Below, piece by piece: positions 18,398 through 26,614 of a DNA stretch of 64,000 nt. The notes beneath the pieces are model-generated. The model did no database searches, was not told where the DNA came from, and saw only the letters and a program-made list of their open reading frames with translations. The position numbers and the translations under genes were made by a program. How positions within the stretch are numbered: position 1 is the first letter of the stretch; each line of letters starts with the position of its first letter. Origin of the DNA: an uncultured Oscillospiraceae bacterium (GTDB lineage Bacteria > Bacillota > Clostridia > Oscillospirales > Acutalibacteraceae); the NCBI GenBank assembly GCA_900555015.1, contig USJL01000002.1:66766-130765 (forward strand), read 5' to 3'.

Positions 18398-19303
18398 ATG
18401 TTTAAATCCGGCTTAATAAAGGCAAATTTAGCCTTTTTATGCTTTGTGATTTTTCTTGCCGCACCCCTTAATGTTTTTGCTTATGACAGCAATTATTTAA
18501 ACAGTCTTGAATATTGGCAGTCTAACGAAAACGCAGCCGTTTATCAGATTGAAGATGAGCGTGCCGGCGGATTTTTTCAAACATTTACCGATTACGATAA
18601 CAGCGTTGTTTATGTTCATTTATCTCACAGCGCACCTGTGGATGAAGGCGTTTTTGTTTGCTTTATTTTAAATGACGACGGCAGCAGAATTGATTTTTCC
18701 GAAGGTGAAACAAAAATCGGTAATATAACCGTTAACGCTCAATATTTTAACGCAGGCAGTGAAATTTGCTTTTGTGTTGATTTAAAAAAGGCGGCTAAAA
18801 CTTTTGAAAATGACACTTTTGGGCTGTATATTTCATCCGGTGATGACTTATACACCGTTTCTTCAGAGGTTGAAACGGGAATATTGAAAAACCGTGCAGA
18901 AAACACTAAAACTACTACGCAAAAATCATCAAAAACCACAAAAAGTTCAAAATCTTCAACTAAAAAGGCAACAACTAAAAAGCAAACTACAAAAAGCCAA
19001 ACCGGCAAAACAACAAAATATAAGTATAACGCCGGCGAAAAAACAACTTCCGTCAAAGAAACAACCACGCTTGCAGAGGGCGAAAACACAAAAAATACGG
19101 TGCTTTTAACGGAAAATAGCAGCGAAGATTCCTCAACTTATCCTTTTGTTTCAAAGGTGCTTATTATGGCGGCATTTGTTTTGTTTGCCTGTGGTATGTT
19201 GTTAATAACCATTTATTTGCTTAAAAAGCAAAATGCAGCTAATCAGGCAGAAAAAGAAAATGAAAATACACCGTCTTCAGATAATTTTAACGATGAAGAG
19301 TAA
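18398..19303 (+). CDS. Secreted, membrane-anchored protein with Thr/Lys-rich stalk
   Basis: A 301-residue protein with a signal peptide (hydrophobic core LAFLCFVIFLAAPLNV, likely cleavage after VFA), an extracellular domain of about 150 residues, a Thr/Ser/Lys-rich low-complexity stalk (about residues 165-230) and a C-terminal membrane helix followed by a charged cytosolic tail. No catalytic or binding family is recognised. ATG 18398 is used; an in-frame GTG at 18389 is possible. The design is that of a surface protein whose folded part is held away from the membrane. Confidence 0.8.
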   Translation: MFKSGLIKANLAFLCFVIFLAAPLNVFAYDSNYLNSLEYWQSNENAAVYQIEDERAGGFFQTFTDYDNSVVYVHLSHSAPVDEGVFVCFILNDDGSRIDFSEGETKIGNITVNAQYFNAGSEICFCVDLKKAAKTFENDTFGLYISSGDDLYTVSSEVETGILKNRAENTKTTTQKSSKTTKSSKSSTKKATTKKQTTKSQTGKTTKYKYNAGEKTTSVKETTTLAEGENTKNTVLLTENSSEDSSTYPFVSKVLIMAAFVLFACGMLLITIYLLKKQNAANQAEKENENTPSSDNFNDEE

Positions 19304-19337
19304 ATAAAAAAGCCGATGTTTTGCATCGACCGAAATT

Positions 19338-19371
19338 AAAGCAACCCAGTGCGAATTGGGTTGCTTTTTTT
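19338..19371 (+). terminator. Bidirectional terminator beside the SASP 3' end
   Basis: AAAGCAACCCA pairs with TGGGTTGCTTT around a short loop, with seven T on the plus strand. It lies between the secreted protein gene and the 3' end of the minus-strand SASP gene and can serve both. Confidence 0.85.
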
Positions 19372-19376
19372 GTATG

Positions 19377-19399
19377 TAAAAGCACGGCAAGCCGTGCCT
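19377..19399 (-). terminator. Compact hairpin downstream of the SASP C-terminal piece
   Basis: GCACGGC and GCCGTGC form a perfect stem with a two-base loop; on the minus strand it is followed by TTTTA. It lies 25 bases after the SASP stop codon and fits the native terminator of that gene. Confidence 0.65.
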
Positions 19400-19424
19400 T
19401 GGATTACTTTTTAGCAATCATAGC

Positions 19425-19464
19425 TTATTTCATAGATTCTTCATAAGCCTTAATCATTTTCTTA
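19425..19464 (-). pseudogene. C-terminal piece of the split SASP gene
   Basis: These bases encode KKMIKAYEESMK and the stop codon, the typical C-terminus of alpha/beta-type small acid-soluble spore proteins, where GGQMV is followed by KKMI. The piece is now the 3' end of the E1 recombinase frame. The matching middle piece ends at 42384 and the N-terminal piece is at 55542-55619. Confidence 0.8.
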
Positions 19465-21098
19465 CTATTGCTACCTGCACGGCTCGTAAGATTTTGGAGG
19501 GTTTTAGTGACTGTTGTTCCGGCTTTTAGATGTATCTCAAAGCGTGTTATTTCCTCGTCGGGATATACCGTAATATCGCTTATATATCGGTCAATAAATG
19601 CTCTGTCTATTTCCTCACCGTCAATGTGCTTTTCCGCCGCTTTCAGTATGGCTTTGATTTCGGCAAGCTCTTTTTTCATCTCTCGTTCGGTTTTTGATGT
19701 TTTGTTCAGGGCGTTTATTTTTTTCTCAATGTCCTTGATTTCGTTATCGCAGTCGGCAGTCATTCGTATGAATTCGCTGTCGTCCATTCTTCCGTCAGCG
19801 TTGTATTGTAATAACTTCGCTTTCATTTTTTGCCGTGTGATAAGTTCTTGATTCAGCCTGTTAAGCTCATCCTTGTTTTCGTTTGTGTCAAGGACTTCTG
19901 ACACAAGCTTCAGCACACACGCCGAGAGTTCCTCAATATGCTGTTGCCCCGATTTGAAAATATCTTCGATAATCGGCTTGATTTCACTTTCGTAAATCGC
20001 TCGGCTCGGACAGCTTGACGCACCGTGTTTTATCTTGCCCGAGCATACCCACTTTGAGATTTTCTCTCCGCCCTTGCTTACTGCGTCCTTGCGATAGTAG
20101 GGCATACCGCAGTGCGCACATATCAGTTTGCCTGTCAGCAGGTTTTGATGCACCGTCTTGTGCTGTGCCGTGATTACATCCTGGCTTCGCATATACAACA
20201 CTTCGTTTGCCTTGTCCCACAATTCCTCGCTGACGATTGCAGGTACTGTTTCACCCGTTTCATCTTTATACATAACCCATTCTTCCTCAGGCAAAAACTT
20301 TTGTTTTTTGGTGAACAGGTCAGTAATTCGCACCTTGTTTCCTGCATAGTAGCCTTTGTATTTCGGGTTGCGTATGATGTTGCTCATCGTTGAGTGAGAG
20401 AGCATTTTACCCTTAGAATTTCGTATTCCTTTTTGGTGAAAATGTTTTTCCATTTGCTTCATACTGAATTTTCCCGTGGCGTACATTTCAAACAGTTCTC
20501 GCACAAAGTCGGCTTGCGTTTCGTCAATCATCAGCTTGCCGTCTTTTTTGATGTAGCCGTACATATTGTTCGTGCCGAGTACAGTACCTTTTTTGATAGC
20601 CTGTTGATGACCGAACCGCACACGATTAGAGATTTTTCTCGACTCGTCTTGCGCCATAGATGACATAATCGTCAGCCTTAATTCGCTGTCCTCGTCAAGG
20701 GTGTTTATGTTGTCATTTTGAAAATACACAGCCACTCCGCTTGATAAAAGTTCACGGGTAAAGCGAATACTGTCCAGCGTGTTACGGGCAAATCTTGACA
20801 CCTCTTTGGTTACAATCAGGTCAAACATTCCTGCCTTTGCGTCCTCAATCATCTCGTTGAATCGCTCACGCTTTGCAGTCGATACGCCCGATATGCCCTC
20901 GTCAACATAGCCGTCAACATATTCCCAATTCGGATTTTTCCTGATGAAATCGGTGTAATATGTTATTTGGTTATCAAGTGAATTTAACTGAACATTAAAA
21001 TCCGTGCTGACACGAGCGTAAAATGTCACTCGCAAAGGCAGGTTCATAAAGTTAATATTTTCTTTTCTTATTCTCTCACGAGTTGAATATATATCCAT
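19425..21098 (-). CDS. Large serine recombinase of element E1, C-terminally fused to the SASP tail
   Basis: A 557-residue large serine recombinase: resolvase domain with catalytic serine in FYARVSTD, recombinase domain, zinc ribbon (CAHCGMPYYRK and CPSRA) and a coiled-coil region, as in integrases of clostridial elements. MDIYS at 21098 is the start, because AAAGGAG lies just upstream and the longer TTG frame begins inside that site. The last 13 codons (KKMIKAYEESMK and stop) are not recombinase sequence: they are the C-terminus of an alpha/beta SASP, joined in frame at the E1 crossover. In the excised circle, the frame would instead read into an open tail encoded at 42284-42386. Confidence 0.88.
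   Translation of the reverse strand: MDIYSTRERIRKENINFMNLPLRVTFYARVSTDFNVQLNSLDNQITYYTDFIRKNPNWEYVDGYVDEGISGVSTAKRERFNEMIEDAKAGMFDLIVTKEVSRFARNTLDSIRFTRELLSSGVAVYFQNDNINTLDEDSELRLTIMSSMAQDESRKISNRVRFGHQQAIKKGTVLGTNNMYGYIKKDGKLMIDETQADFVRELFEMYATGKFSMKQMEKHFHQKGIRNSKGKMLSHSTMSNIIRNPKYKGYYAGNKVRITDLFTKKQKFLPEEEWVMYKDETGETVPAIVSEELWDKANEVLYMRSQDVITAQHKTVHQNLLTGKLICAHCGMPYYRKDAVSKGGEKISKWVCSGKIKHGASSCPSRAIYESEIKPIIEDIFKSGQQHIEELSACVLKLVSEVLDTNENKDELNRLNQELITRQKMKAKLLQYNADGRMDDSEFIRMTADCDNEIKDIEKKINALNKTSKTEREMKKELAEIKAILKAAEKHIDGEEIDRAFIDRYISDITVYPDEEITRFEIHLKAGTTVTKTLQNLTSRAGSNSKKMIKAYEESMK
19462..19464. other. E1 left attachment junction
   Basis: Comparison with 42384-42386 shows a shared TAA (minus strand) at the boundary between recombinase and SASP coding sequence; the codon phase is the same on both sides. 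The identity is too short to place the crossover to the base, and a nearby partial match (AATG) leaves a few bases of uncertainty. Confidence 0.65.
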
Positions 21099-21225
21099 AT
21101 TTTTACTCCTTTCCAAGCAGACAATATCACAAATAATTTCTATTATCCAGCTTTATTTTACAGTATTTCACCCCTGCGTTCATTAGGGGATTGATACCTG
21201 TTTTGGTAATGTTTTACAGAGCTTT

Positions 21226-21465
21226 TCAGTTTATTTTTCCGTATCTGCGATTGACTTCCACGCTGATTTTTCCCATCAATTTGCGATAGGTTTTGTCGTC
21301 AATCGCATTTTGATTCAGCAGCGTATTTGCAAAATGCTGCATCCAAAGCTCCGTGCTGATTCTCTCATCGGCAATGTTTTGTGTATTGATTTTCGGATCA
21401 CTCCCGCTTGATTTTTCAATACTATTATTGCCTGATGCTTTAGAATTTATTTCCTTTGCTGCCAT
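21226..21465 (-). CDS. Small accessory protein upstream of the E1 recombinase
   Basis: A 79-residue protein with a polar N-terminus and two predicted helices (LWMQHFANTLLNQNAI and KTYRKLMGKISVEVNRRYG). It sits directly before the recombinase, the same position as the 69-residue gene in E2, and both start codons are embedded in the same GTTGCC-type hairpin. The function is unknown; a recombination directionality or regulatory role is a positional inference. Confidence 0.7.
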   Translation of the reverse strand: MAAKEINSKASGNNSIEKSSGSDPKINTQNIADERISTELWMQHFANTLLNQNAIDDKTYRKLMGKISVEVNRRYGKIN

Positions 21466-21483
21466 AAGGCAACACGCTAACTA
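21458..21483 (-). promoter_or_regulatory. Start-codon hairpin conserved between E1 and E2
   Basis: On the minus strand GTTGCC TTAT GGCAGC spans the ATG of the accessory gene, preceded by TAGTTAGCGT. The E2 counterpart at 44450-44475 has the same layout, which suggests translational control of the gene before the recombinase. Confidence 0.55.
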
Positions 21484-21570
21484 TGATTTTATATCTGCCT
21501 CCTTTAATTAGATTTGCCTTTCGTTGTAAATTTGTATTTCATATTAACCTCCTATTTTGCTCACAGGCTT

Positions 21571-21678
21571 TCATAAATCGCCTATCATAAATTCGTATGG
21601 CGAAAAGTTTTCATCAAAGATTTTGTTTGGCATATAGTAAACCTTGCCGTCGGTTTTGTAGTTTTTGTTTGCGTGCAT
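21571..21678 (-). pseudogene. N-terminal remnant of a replication-initiator-like HTH protein
   Basis: A 35-residue frame (start ATG 21678, stop 21571) contains KVYYMPNKIFDENFSPYEF, which aligns with FFLSPNKIFDEGLKPREF at the start of the E2 protein at 45049-45345. The winged-helix part that should follow is missing. It is most likely a truncated copy of that gene family. Confidence 0.6.
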
Positions 21679-21683
21679 AATTT

Positions 21684-21887
21684 TTATCCTTTCTTAATTT
21701 GTTTTTGAATCCACAACTTGAATTCATCTTTCGGTACAACAATTCTTGTGCCGATTTTTATTTTTGGAAAACCTTTTTCATTGACATGCTCGTATGACCT
21801 TGTGCGAGATATTCCAAGCACCTTTGCAACCTGCGACACCGATAACATCATCGGTAGCTCATCAAAACTTTTGTAGCTTTCTTTCAT
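21684..21887 (-). CDS. Excisionase-family HTH protein of E1
   Basis: A 67-residue MerR/excisionase-type DNA-binding protein: MLSVSQVAKVLGISRTRSYE forms the helix-turn-helix and KIGTRIVVPKDEFKLWI the wing. The ATG at 21887 is preceded by AAAGGAGG. It is likely the directionality or regulatory factor of E1. Two 24-base direct repeats lie upstream. Confidence 0.8.
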   Translation of the reverse strand: MKESYKSFDELPMMLSVSQVAKVLGISRTRSYEHVNEKGFPKIKIGTRIVVPKDEFKLWIQKQIKKG

Positions 21888-21981
21888 TGTGCCGCCTCCT
21901 TTCGTATTATTCGAGAGATACTTTTTCAAAAAGAAAAAAGTATAAGTAAATTTGAAAACAAAAATTCACTTATAAAAAAGT

Positions 21982-22102
21982 CCCTCTACTATACGGAGAA
22001 AAATTGCGATTTTGTTCGGGTGTTTTTCATAATTCTTTACACCTTGTTTACATTTGATTTCACCATAGCAAAAAATACCCCTCTATAATACGGAGAAAAA
22101 TT
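21982..22102. repeat. Pair of direct repeats upstream of the E1 excisionase gene
   Basis: CCCTCTACTATACGGAGAAA (21982 on) recurs as CCCTCTATAATACGGAGAAA at 22079, 97 bases away; the match covers 22 of 24 bases and weaker similarity continues through a TTTTGTT block. The spacing and position suggest binding sites for the excisionase-like protein or promoter elements. Confidence 0.65.
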
Positions 22103-22202
22103 TAAGTTTTGTTGATGTGTTTTGAGAAAAAATTTTGACTTAGTACTAAAATTTACTTGCTTGTCAATTGCGATGTTGTTTGCAAAATAGAATTATGATA
22201 TA

Positions 22203-22376
22203 ATGATTATATTAAGAGTTTTACTAACTCGTGCAAGGTCGGGTATGGTGATTTGCGTGCCGTATGGTAATGGCAATAAAACATCTACCGGCTTTGGGGA
22301 GGACAGCACACGGCTGCCGAAGTATTACAATGGAACTTATGAATATTTGAAAAGTTTGGGAATTGAAGAAATTTGA
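22203..22376 (+). CDS. Short ORF, probably the 3' end of a truncated gene
   Basis: A 57-residue frame ends in PKYYNGTYEYLKSLGIEEI and has a hydrophobic start (MIILRVLLT). It has no clear ribosome-binding site and lies at the left edge of the MBL/VOC cargo, 36 bases before the next gene. It looks like the C-terminus of a longer protein cut by rearrangement. I do not recognise the family. Confidence 0.4.
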   Translation: MIILRVLLTRARSGMVICVPYGNGNKTSTGFGEDSTRLPKYYNGTYEYLKSLGIEEI

Positions 22377-22412
22377 CGGTTGCTTAAAATTCCGAATTTG
22401 CAGAGGTGGATT

Positions 22413-23099
22413 ATGAAAATAACATACATTAACCACAGTGGATTTTTGGTTGAAACCGAGGAATGCTATTATGTTTTTGATTATTACAAAGGCGAGATGC
22501 CGAGCCTTGATAAAAGCAAGGAAGTTGTCGTCTTTTGCAGCCATTTTCATCAAGATCATTTCAACCCGAAAATCTTTGAAATTCTTGATGATATGGGTAT
22601 GAATTATCAGGCTGTTTTGGCGAAAGACATCAGCAAAAAGAAGTATCCTGCCGGTGTGAAAGTTACGACGGCTTATCACGATCAAACCTATATTCTTGAC
22701 AACGGCACACAGGTTACTACGCTTCTTTCAACCGACAGCGGTGTCGCTTTTATTGTCGAGACAAGCGAGGGCAAGATTTATCACGCGGGTGATTTGAATG
22801 ATTGGCATTGGGAGGGGGAGACGGAAGCCGATAACCGCCATATGGCCTCCATGTACCGTGCCGAGATTGATAAAATCAAGGACGCTCATTTTGATGCCGC
22901 ATTCGTTCCCCTTGATCCAAGGCAGGAGGAACATTATGCCGACGGTATGCTTTATTTTTTGAAATACGTCGATTGCAACGCCGTTTTTCCTATGCATTAT
23001 TGGAACGAGCCAAGCGTGATTGATAGGTTTATCACCGAATATCCGCAGTATAAATCACGAATAAAAAACACAGAATCAGCAAAAGGAGAAGAAATATGA
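22413..23099 (+). CDS. Metallo-beta-lactamase-fold hydrolase (UlaG-like)
   Basis: A 228-residue MBL-fold protein. The zinc motif SHFHQDHF is at about residues 50-57, YHAGDLNDWHW provides later metal ligands, and FPMHYWNEP the last histidine, as in the UlaG/lactonase-like branch. ATG 22413 follows AGAGGTGG and is preferred over a longer TTG start. Its stop overlaps the start of a glyoxalase-family gene by ATGA, so the two are translationally coupled and may act on one substrate, which is unknown. Confidence 0.8.
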   Translation: MKITYINHSGFLVETEECYYVFDYYKGEMPSLDKSKEVVVFCSHFHQDHFNPKIFEILDDMGMNYQAVLAKDISKKKYPAGVKVTTAYHDQTYILDNGTQVTTLLSTDSGVAFIVETSEGKIYHAGDLNDWHWEGETEADNRHMASMYRAEIDKIKDAHFDAAFVPLDPRQEEHYADGMLYFLKYVDCNAVFPMHYWNEPSVIDRFITEYPQYKSRIKNTESAKGEEI

Positions 23100-23452
23100 G
23101 CTTTAGAATGATTCACGAAAACTATAATGTTTCCGATTTGGATAGGTCGATTAAATTTTATGGCGATGCGCTTGATTTGCACGAGGTCAGACGAAAAACG
23201 ACCGACGATTTTATTATTGTTTATTTGAGCAATGATTCAAGCGATTTTGAGCTTGAACTTACTTGGCTTAAAGAACATCCGCAGCCGTACGATTTGGGTG
23301 AATGTGAATTTCATTTAGCATTTAAGGCAGATGATTTTGACTTGGCGCATAAAAAGCACGAAGAAATGGGCTGTATCTGTTTTGAAAATCCTGAAATGGG
23401 TATCTATTTCATCGAGGACCCGGACGGCTATTGGCTCGAAATTTTACCGTGA
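23096..23452 (+). CDS. VOC/glyoxalase-family protein
   Basis: A 118-residue vicinal-oxygen-chelate protein resembling lactoylglutathione lyase: beta-alpha-beta-beta-beta modules with FRMIHENYNVSDLDRSIKFY at the start and GIYFIEDPDGYWLEIL at the end, the latter holding the conserved metal-binding glutamate. It is coupled to the preceding MBL gene. A near-identical 3' fragment of the same gene type occurs in E2 at 49961-50033. Detoxification of an aldehyde or drug is plausible but unproven. Confidence 0.85.
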   Translation: MSFRMIHENYNVSDLDRSIKFYGDALDLHEVRRKTTDDFIIVYLSNDSSDFELELTWLKEHPQPYDLGECEFHLAFKADDFDLAHKKHEEMGCICFENPEMGIYFIEDPDGYWLEILP

Positions 23453-23470
23453 TTAAGTTACACTATAATA

Positions 23471-23508
23471 AAAAGAGTTGAGAAACACAATTTCTCAACT
23501 CTTTTATG
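23471..23508 (+). terminator. Terminator after the MBL/VOC pair
   Basis: AAAGAGTTGAGAAA pairs with TTTCTCAACTCTTT around a four-base loop and is T-flanked. Confidence 0.8.
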
Positions 23509-23509
23509 T

Positions 23510-23650
23510 TTATGCAAGCAGTTCATTTAATTTTGAAACTATTTTTTCTTTTTTATCACTTCCTGTTGTGAACAACCTCATTAGTGGTAAGTCATACTTT
23601 GCGAAAATGCCGTCTTTTAAAATATCCCTTTGATAAGATTATACCAAGGT
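23510..23650 (-). pseudogene. C-terminal remnant of a DUF2726-type helicase/nuclease protein
   Basis: The minus strand is open for about 45 codons and reads DILKDGIFAKYDLPLMRL followed by a lysine/glutamate-rich helix and a stop at 23510. This block is the characteristic end of DUF2726 domains and resembles the end of the intact helicase in E2 (DKHNFQLIRV). Upstream the frame is closed, so only the tail survives. The interval to 23747 holds another short open tail on the plus strand and nothing else convincing. Confidence 0.55.
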
Positions 23651-23747
23651 TTTAGGAATCATAATAAGAAACTTTGGAGTTTGAAGAGTGGCTTGAGAGT
23701 AGTTTTCCGAATAGAATCAAGAAAAACAAATATTTATAATTAATCTT

Positions 23748-23784
23748 ACGGAGCCGTTCGAGTAACAGCTCCGTTTTGTTTTGA
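23748..23784 (+). terminator. Hairpin terminator in the remnant region
   Basis: ACGGAGC pairs with GCTCCGT around a 13-base loop, followed by a T-rich tract. It isolates the defence cargo that begins at 23894 from upstream transcription. Confidence 0.6.
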
Positions 23785-23893
23785 TTTTTTCTTGCTTTTC
23801 CCTTATAAATCCGCAATAATCATTGCTTTTAAGCGTTCTGCGTGATATAATAAACTTGTATAATTGTAACTATCTGAAAGCGAGGAAAATCTA

Positions 23894-24082
23894 ATGGATT
23901 CTAACATCGAGCGCTGGTACTCAATGAAAGAAATATGCGAATATCTTGGCGTCAGCCGTGATACCGTACTTGATTGGATAGAAAGAAGAAATATGCCCGC
24001 AGCAAAAATCGGACGCCTTTGGAAATTCAAAGTCAGCGAAATTGACGCTTGGATGAAATCCGGTATTGCAGCGGATAAATAA
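23894..24082 (+). CDS. Excisionase-type HTH protein heading the defence operon
   Basis: A 62-residue HTH_17/excisionase-family DNA-binding protein (WYSMKEICEYLGVSRDTVLDWI, then KIGRLWKFKVSEIDAWM). It starts the long plus-strand cargo cluster that runs to hamB. Such genes commonly precede restriction and toxin loci and may regulate them; that is inferred from context. Confidence 0.8.
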   Translation: MDSNIERWYSMKEICEYLGVSRDTVLDWIERRNMPAAKIGRLWKFKVSEIDAWMKSGIAADK

Positions 24083-24097
24083 TTTTAGGGGGCATAT

Positions 24098-24583
24098 ATG
24101 AGTTTTATTGAATCTTACAAGCATCTTGATAAAATATGCGGAGAAATGTTTGAAACTAAATATTGAGTATCCGCCTATATAGAGGAAATGCTAAACAATC
24201 CCCATGGTTCTTTTCTTGTCAGAGGATGGGAAAATGATTTAAAACAACTAAAGCACTATCGTTGGATTAGAAATCAAATAGTACACGAACCCGATTGCTA
24301 CGAAGAAACTATGTGCGAAGCCGGAGACGATGAATGGCTTGATGATTTTTATGAAAGAATAATAAATCAAACTGATCCGCTTGCAATGTATTTTCAAGCA
24401 ACAAAACCACATCCTGTTGCAAAATCCGCACAAAATCATGAACCGGCTCAACTGCAATATACATATTCTAAACAGCCTAGCCAACCAAAACATAAATCAA
24501 AAAAGGTCGTAAGATGGATTGTGTTTTCAATTATCGTGGCTATTGTTCTACTGTACTTAGTACTTAAATACTTTATCAATTGA
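24098..24583 (+). pseudogene. Small membrane-tailed protein interrupted by an in-frame TGA
   Basis: The frame starts at ATG 24098 (GGGGG upstream), reads MSFIESYKHLDKICGEMF, meets TGA at 24164-24166 and continues in the same frame to 24583. The restored protein has about 160 residues: a helical domain with LKQLKHYRWIRNQIVHEPD, a Pro/Gln/Lys linker and a C-terminal membrane helix. A CGA to TGA change would explain the stop. The RNxxxH-like segment recalls HEPN proteins, but this is weak. Confidence 0.65.
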
Positions 24584-24599
24584 TTTTGGAGGTGCAAAT

Positions 24600-25682
24600 A
24601 TGCCGGATAAGAATTGGCAATTTGAACTTGAAGAATATATAAAGCAAGGCGAACCCGACAAGGCTGAAAAAAGCGAAGCGTGGCAAACTGCCATCGGTTT
24701 GCAGGCTGTTGACGGGCTGAATACTTCTGACTATTTGTTAGACACCGCCAAAGAGCATATTGAAGGTAAAATCACCATTGACGAAGCTCAAAAGCGTATT
24801 CACAGTTACTATGAGCAGCGTACTGTACGCACCGAAACGGAAAATGAAACCAAAGAAGCGGACATTGTTTCGGCAAGAATTGCAAAGTTGTTGGGAGAAA
24901 AGGCGTTTCAATTTTCCCCTGCCGAGTGGCTTTCGATTCATCGCAGATTGTTCGAGGGCGTGTTCGGTCACGCAGGACAAATCAGGCAGTATAATATCAC
25001 AAAGAAAGAGTGGGTTCTGAACGGCGATACCGTTACCTATGCGGATTGGAACAGTATTAAGGAAACTTTGGATTATGATTTTTCCACCGAAAAACAGTTT
25101 TCTTATGAGGGTTTGTCCGTAGATGAAGCTGTAAAGCATTTGGCAAAATTTGCTTCCGATATTTGGCAAATTCACCCGTTCAGCGAGGGAAACACCCGTG
25201 CTACTGCCGTATTTATGATAAAATATATGAAAACATTCGGCTTTAGCGTAAATAACGATGCATTCGAGAAAAATTCTTGGTATTTTCGCAATGCGTTGGT
25301 TCGTGCTAATTATAATAACCTGCAAAAAGGCGTCCATTCCACAACTAAGTTTTTGGAAATGTTCTTTTCAAATCTTTTGTTAGATACGCATTATGAACTG
25401 AAAAACAGATATATGCACATTGATTATGTGGACGAAAGCAATTTCCAAAGTATCAGCCAAAAAGTTTCAAAGTATCAATTTGATACTTTAGACTGCACTT
25501 TAGAGGAACTTGCAGTTTTAGAATTAGTGGCAAAGAACCCGACAATGAAACAGCAAGAACTTGTAGAAGCAACCGGAAAATCGATTGCAACCATAAAGCG
25601 AATTATGAAATCCCTGCAGGATAAAAACTATATCCGCCGAGGAAACGGAAAAAGATACGGTAAGTGGGAAGTTTTGGTTTGA
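24600..25682 (+). CDS. fic: Fic-domain protein with N-terminal inhibitory region
   Basis: A 360-residue Fic protein. The core motif HPFSEGNTRATA lies near residues 192-203 and matches the HPFxEGNTR subclass, in which asparagine and threonine follow the glycine. The N-terminal 75 residues are a helical antitoxin/VbhA-like region (LQAVDGLNTSDYLLDTAKEH), and the C-terminal 60 residues form a winged helix (KQQELVEATGKSIATIKRI). Fic enzymes usually transfer AMP to target proteins. It lies in a defence cluster, directly before an Mrr-type nuclease. Confidence 0.88.
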   Translation: MPDKNWQFELEEYIKQGEPDKAEKSEAWQTAIGLQAVDGLNTSDYLLDTAKEHIEGKITIDEAQKRIHSYYEQRTVRTETENETKEADIVSARIAKLLGEKAFQFSPAEWLSIHRRLFEGVFGHAGQIRQYNITKKEWVLNGDTVTYADWNSIKETLDYDFSTEKQFSYEGLSVDEAVKHLAKFASDIWQIHPFSEGNTRATAVFMIKYMKTFGFSVNNDAFEKNSWYFRNALVRANYNNLQKGVHSTTKFLEMFFSNLLLDTHYELKNRYMHIDYVDESNFQSISQKVSKYQFDTLDCTLEELAVLELVAKNPTMKQQELVEATGKSIATIKRIMKSLQDKNYIRRGNGKRYGKWEVLV

Positions 25683-25706
25683 AATATAAGAATTGAGGTA
25701 TTAATT

Positions 25707-26612
25707 ATGAACTTAAAGACACTATCTTCGGAAGGTAAAATAGCATATTTAATTAAGCCGATATTAAAAGTGTTACAAGAAGCCGGCGGTCAATTAGAGC
25801 GCTCCGAAATAAAGGAACGCATTTCCGACTTGGATGACCAGATTGCAGAATATGCCGAGACAGAAAAGAAATCGAAGAAAACGGGTAATGTATATAAAGA
25901 ATTTAATTTCAAATTCAATTTTGCTATAAAAGATTTGTATTTTGCTGAATTATTAACATTTACAAACTCTTCTCCGATTACCTTGACCGAAAAAGGATTA
26001 TATCTTGATATTGACAGCTTGAATGTTGAAAAAGATATTATCGAAGTTTCGGCAAAATATTGGAACGAATTAAGCGAAAAGAACAGAAAAAACAAAGAAT
26101 CCGATTCAACAGAAAACGAGGAAGAACCGGAAGCGGAAGAAAAAATAAAGGACGATTTTAAGGAAAAACTTCTTGTCGCCATTTCTAAAATGTCACCTAA
26201 AAAATTCGAGGCTTTTTCAAGAGCTTTGCTTAATCGTATGGGTGTTGAATTTACCGAAAAAGGTGTTCAAATCAGCAACGACGGCGGAATAGACGGTTAC
26301 GGCTACCATACAGATGCAAACGATTTCAGAACAACCAGAGTTGTCATTCAATGCAAGAGATATAATGTTGCTCCGGTAAGAGAGCCCGAAATTAATCAAT
26401 TTTTAGGTGCAATGAATAAGTATCAAGCCGATTACGGAGTGTTTATCACAAACGGAAGATTTACAAATTCCGCAAGACAGGCGGCACGCGAAGGCTCACC
26501 CATTACATTGATTGATGGCAATGAATTAGTAAGATTAGTTATTAGATATGAACTGTACATTACACCTGTTAAAACATATGTGTTGGATGAGTTTTACAAT
26601 ACGGAGGAATAG
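25707..26612 (+). CDS. Mrr-family restriction endonuclease
   Basis: A 301-residue protein with an N-terminal winged-helix (Mrr_N, about residues 1-95), an acidic linker and a C-terminal PD-(D/E)xK nuclease. The catalytic block reads DGGIDGYGY then VVIQCKRY, giving the aspartate and QxK residues of Mrr enzymes. These cleave modified foreign DNA and can act as stand-alone type IV restriction. It is packed between fic and a HEPN/Abi gene, with spacings of 24 and 2 bases. Confidence 0.88.
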   Translation: MNLKTLSSEGKIAYLIKPILKVLQEAGGQLERSEIKERISDLDDQIAEYAETEKKSKKTGNVYKEFNFKFNFAIKDLYFAELLTFTNSSPITLTEKGLYLDIDSLNVEKDIIEVSAKYWNELSEKNRKNKESDSTENEEEPEAEEKIKDDFKEKLLVAISKMSPKKFEAFSRALLNRMGVEFTEKGVQISNDGGIDGYGYHTDANDFRTTRVVIQCKRYNVAPVREPEINQFLGAMNKYQADYGVFITNGRFTNSARQAAREGSPITLIDGNELVRLVIRYELYITPVKTYVLDEFYNTEE

Positions 26613-26614
26613 TT

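Noticed and set aside
22224-22685. Minus-strand frame opposite the MBL-fold gene
   Set aside because: It is the shadow of the metallo-beta-lactamase gene and has no ribosome-binding site.
24600-24830. Classic SxxxEG-type Fic inhibition motif in the N-terminal region
   Set aside because: The region is antitoxin-like and contains EHIEG, but a serine or threonine at the exact canonical spacing is not clear, so the motif is not claimed.
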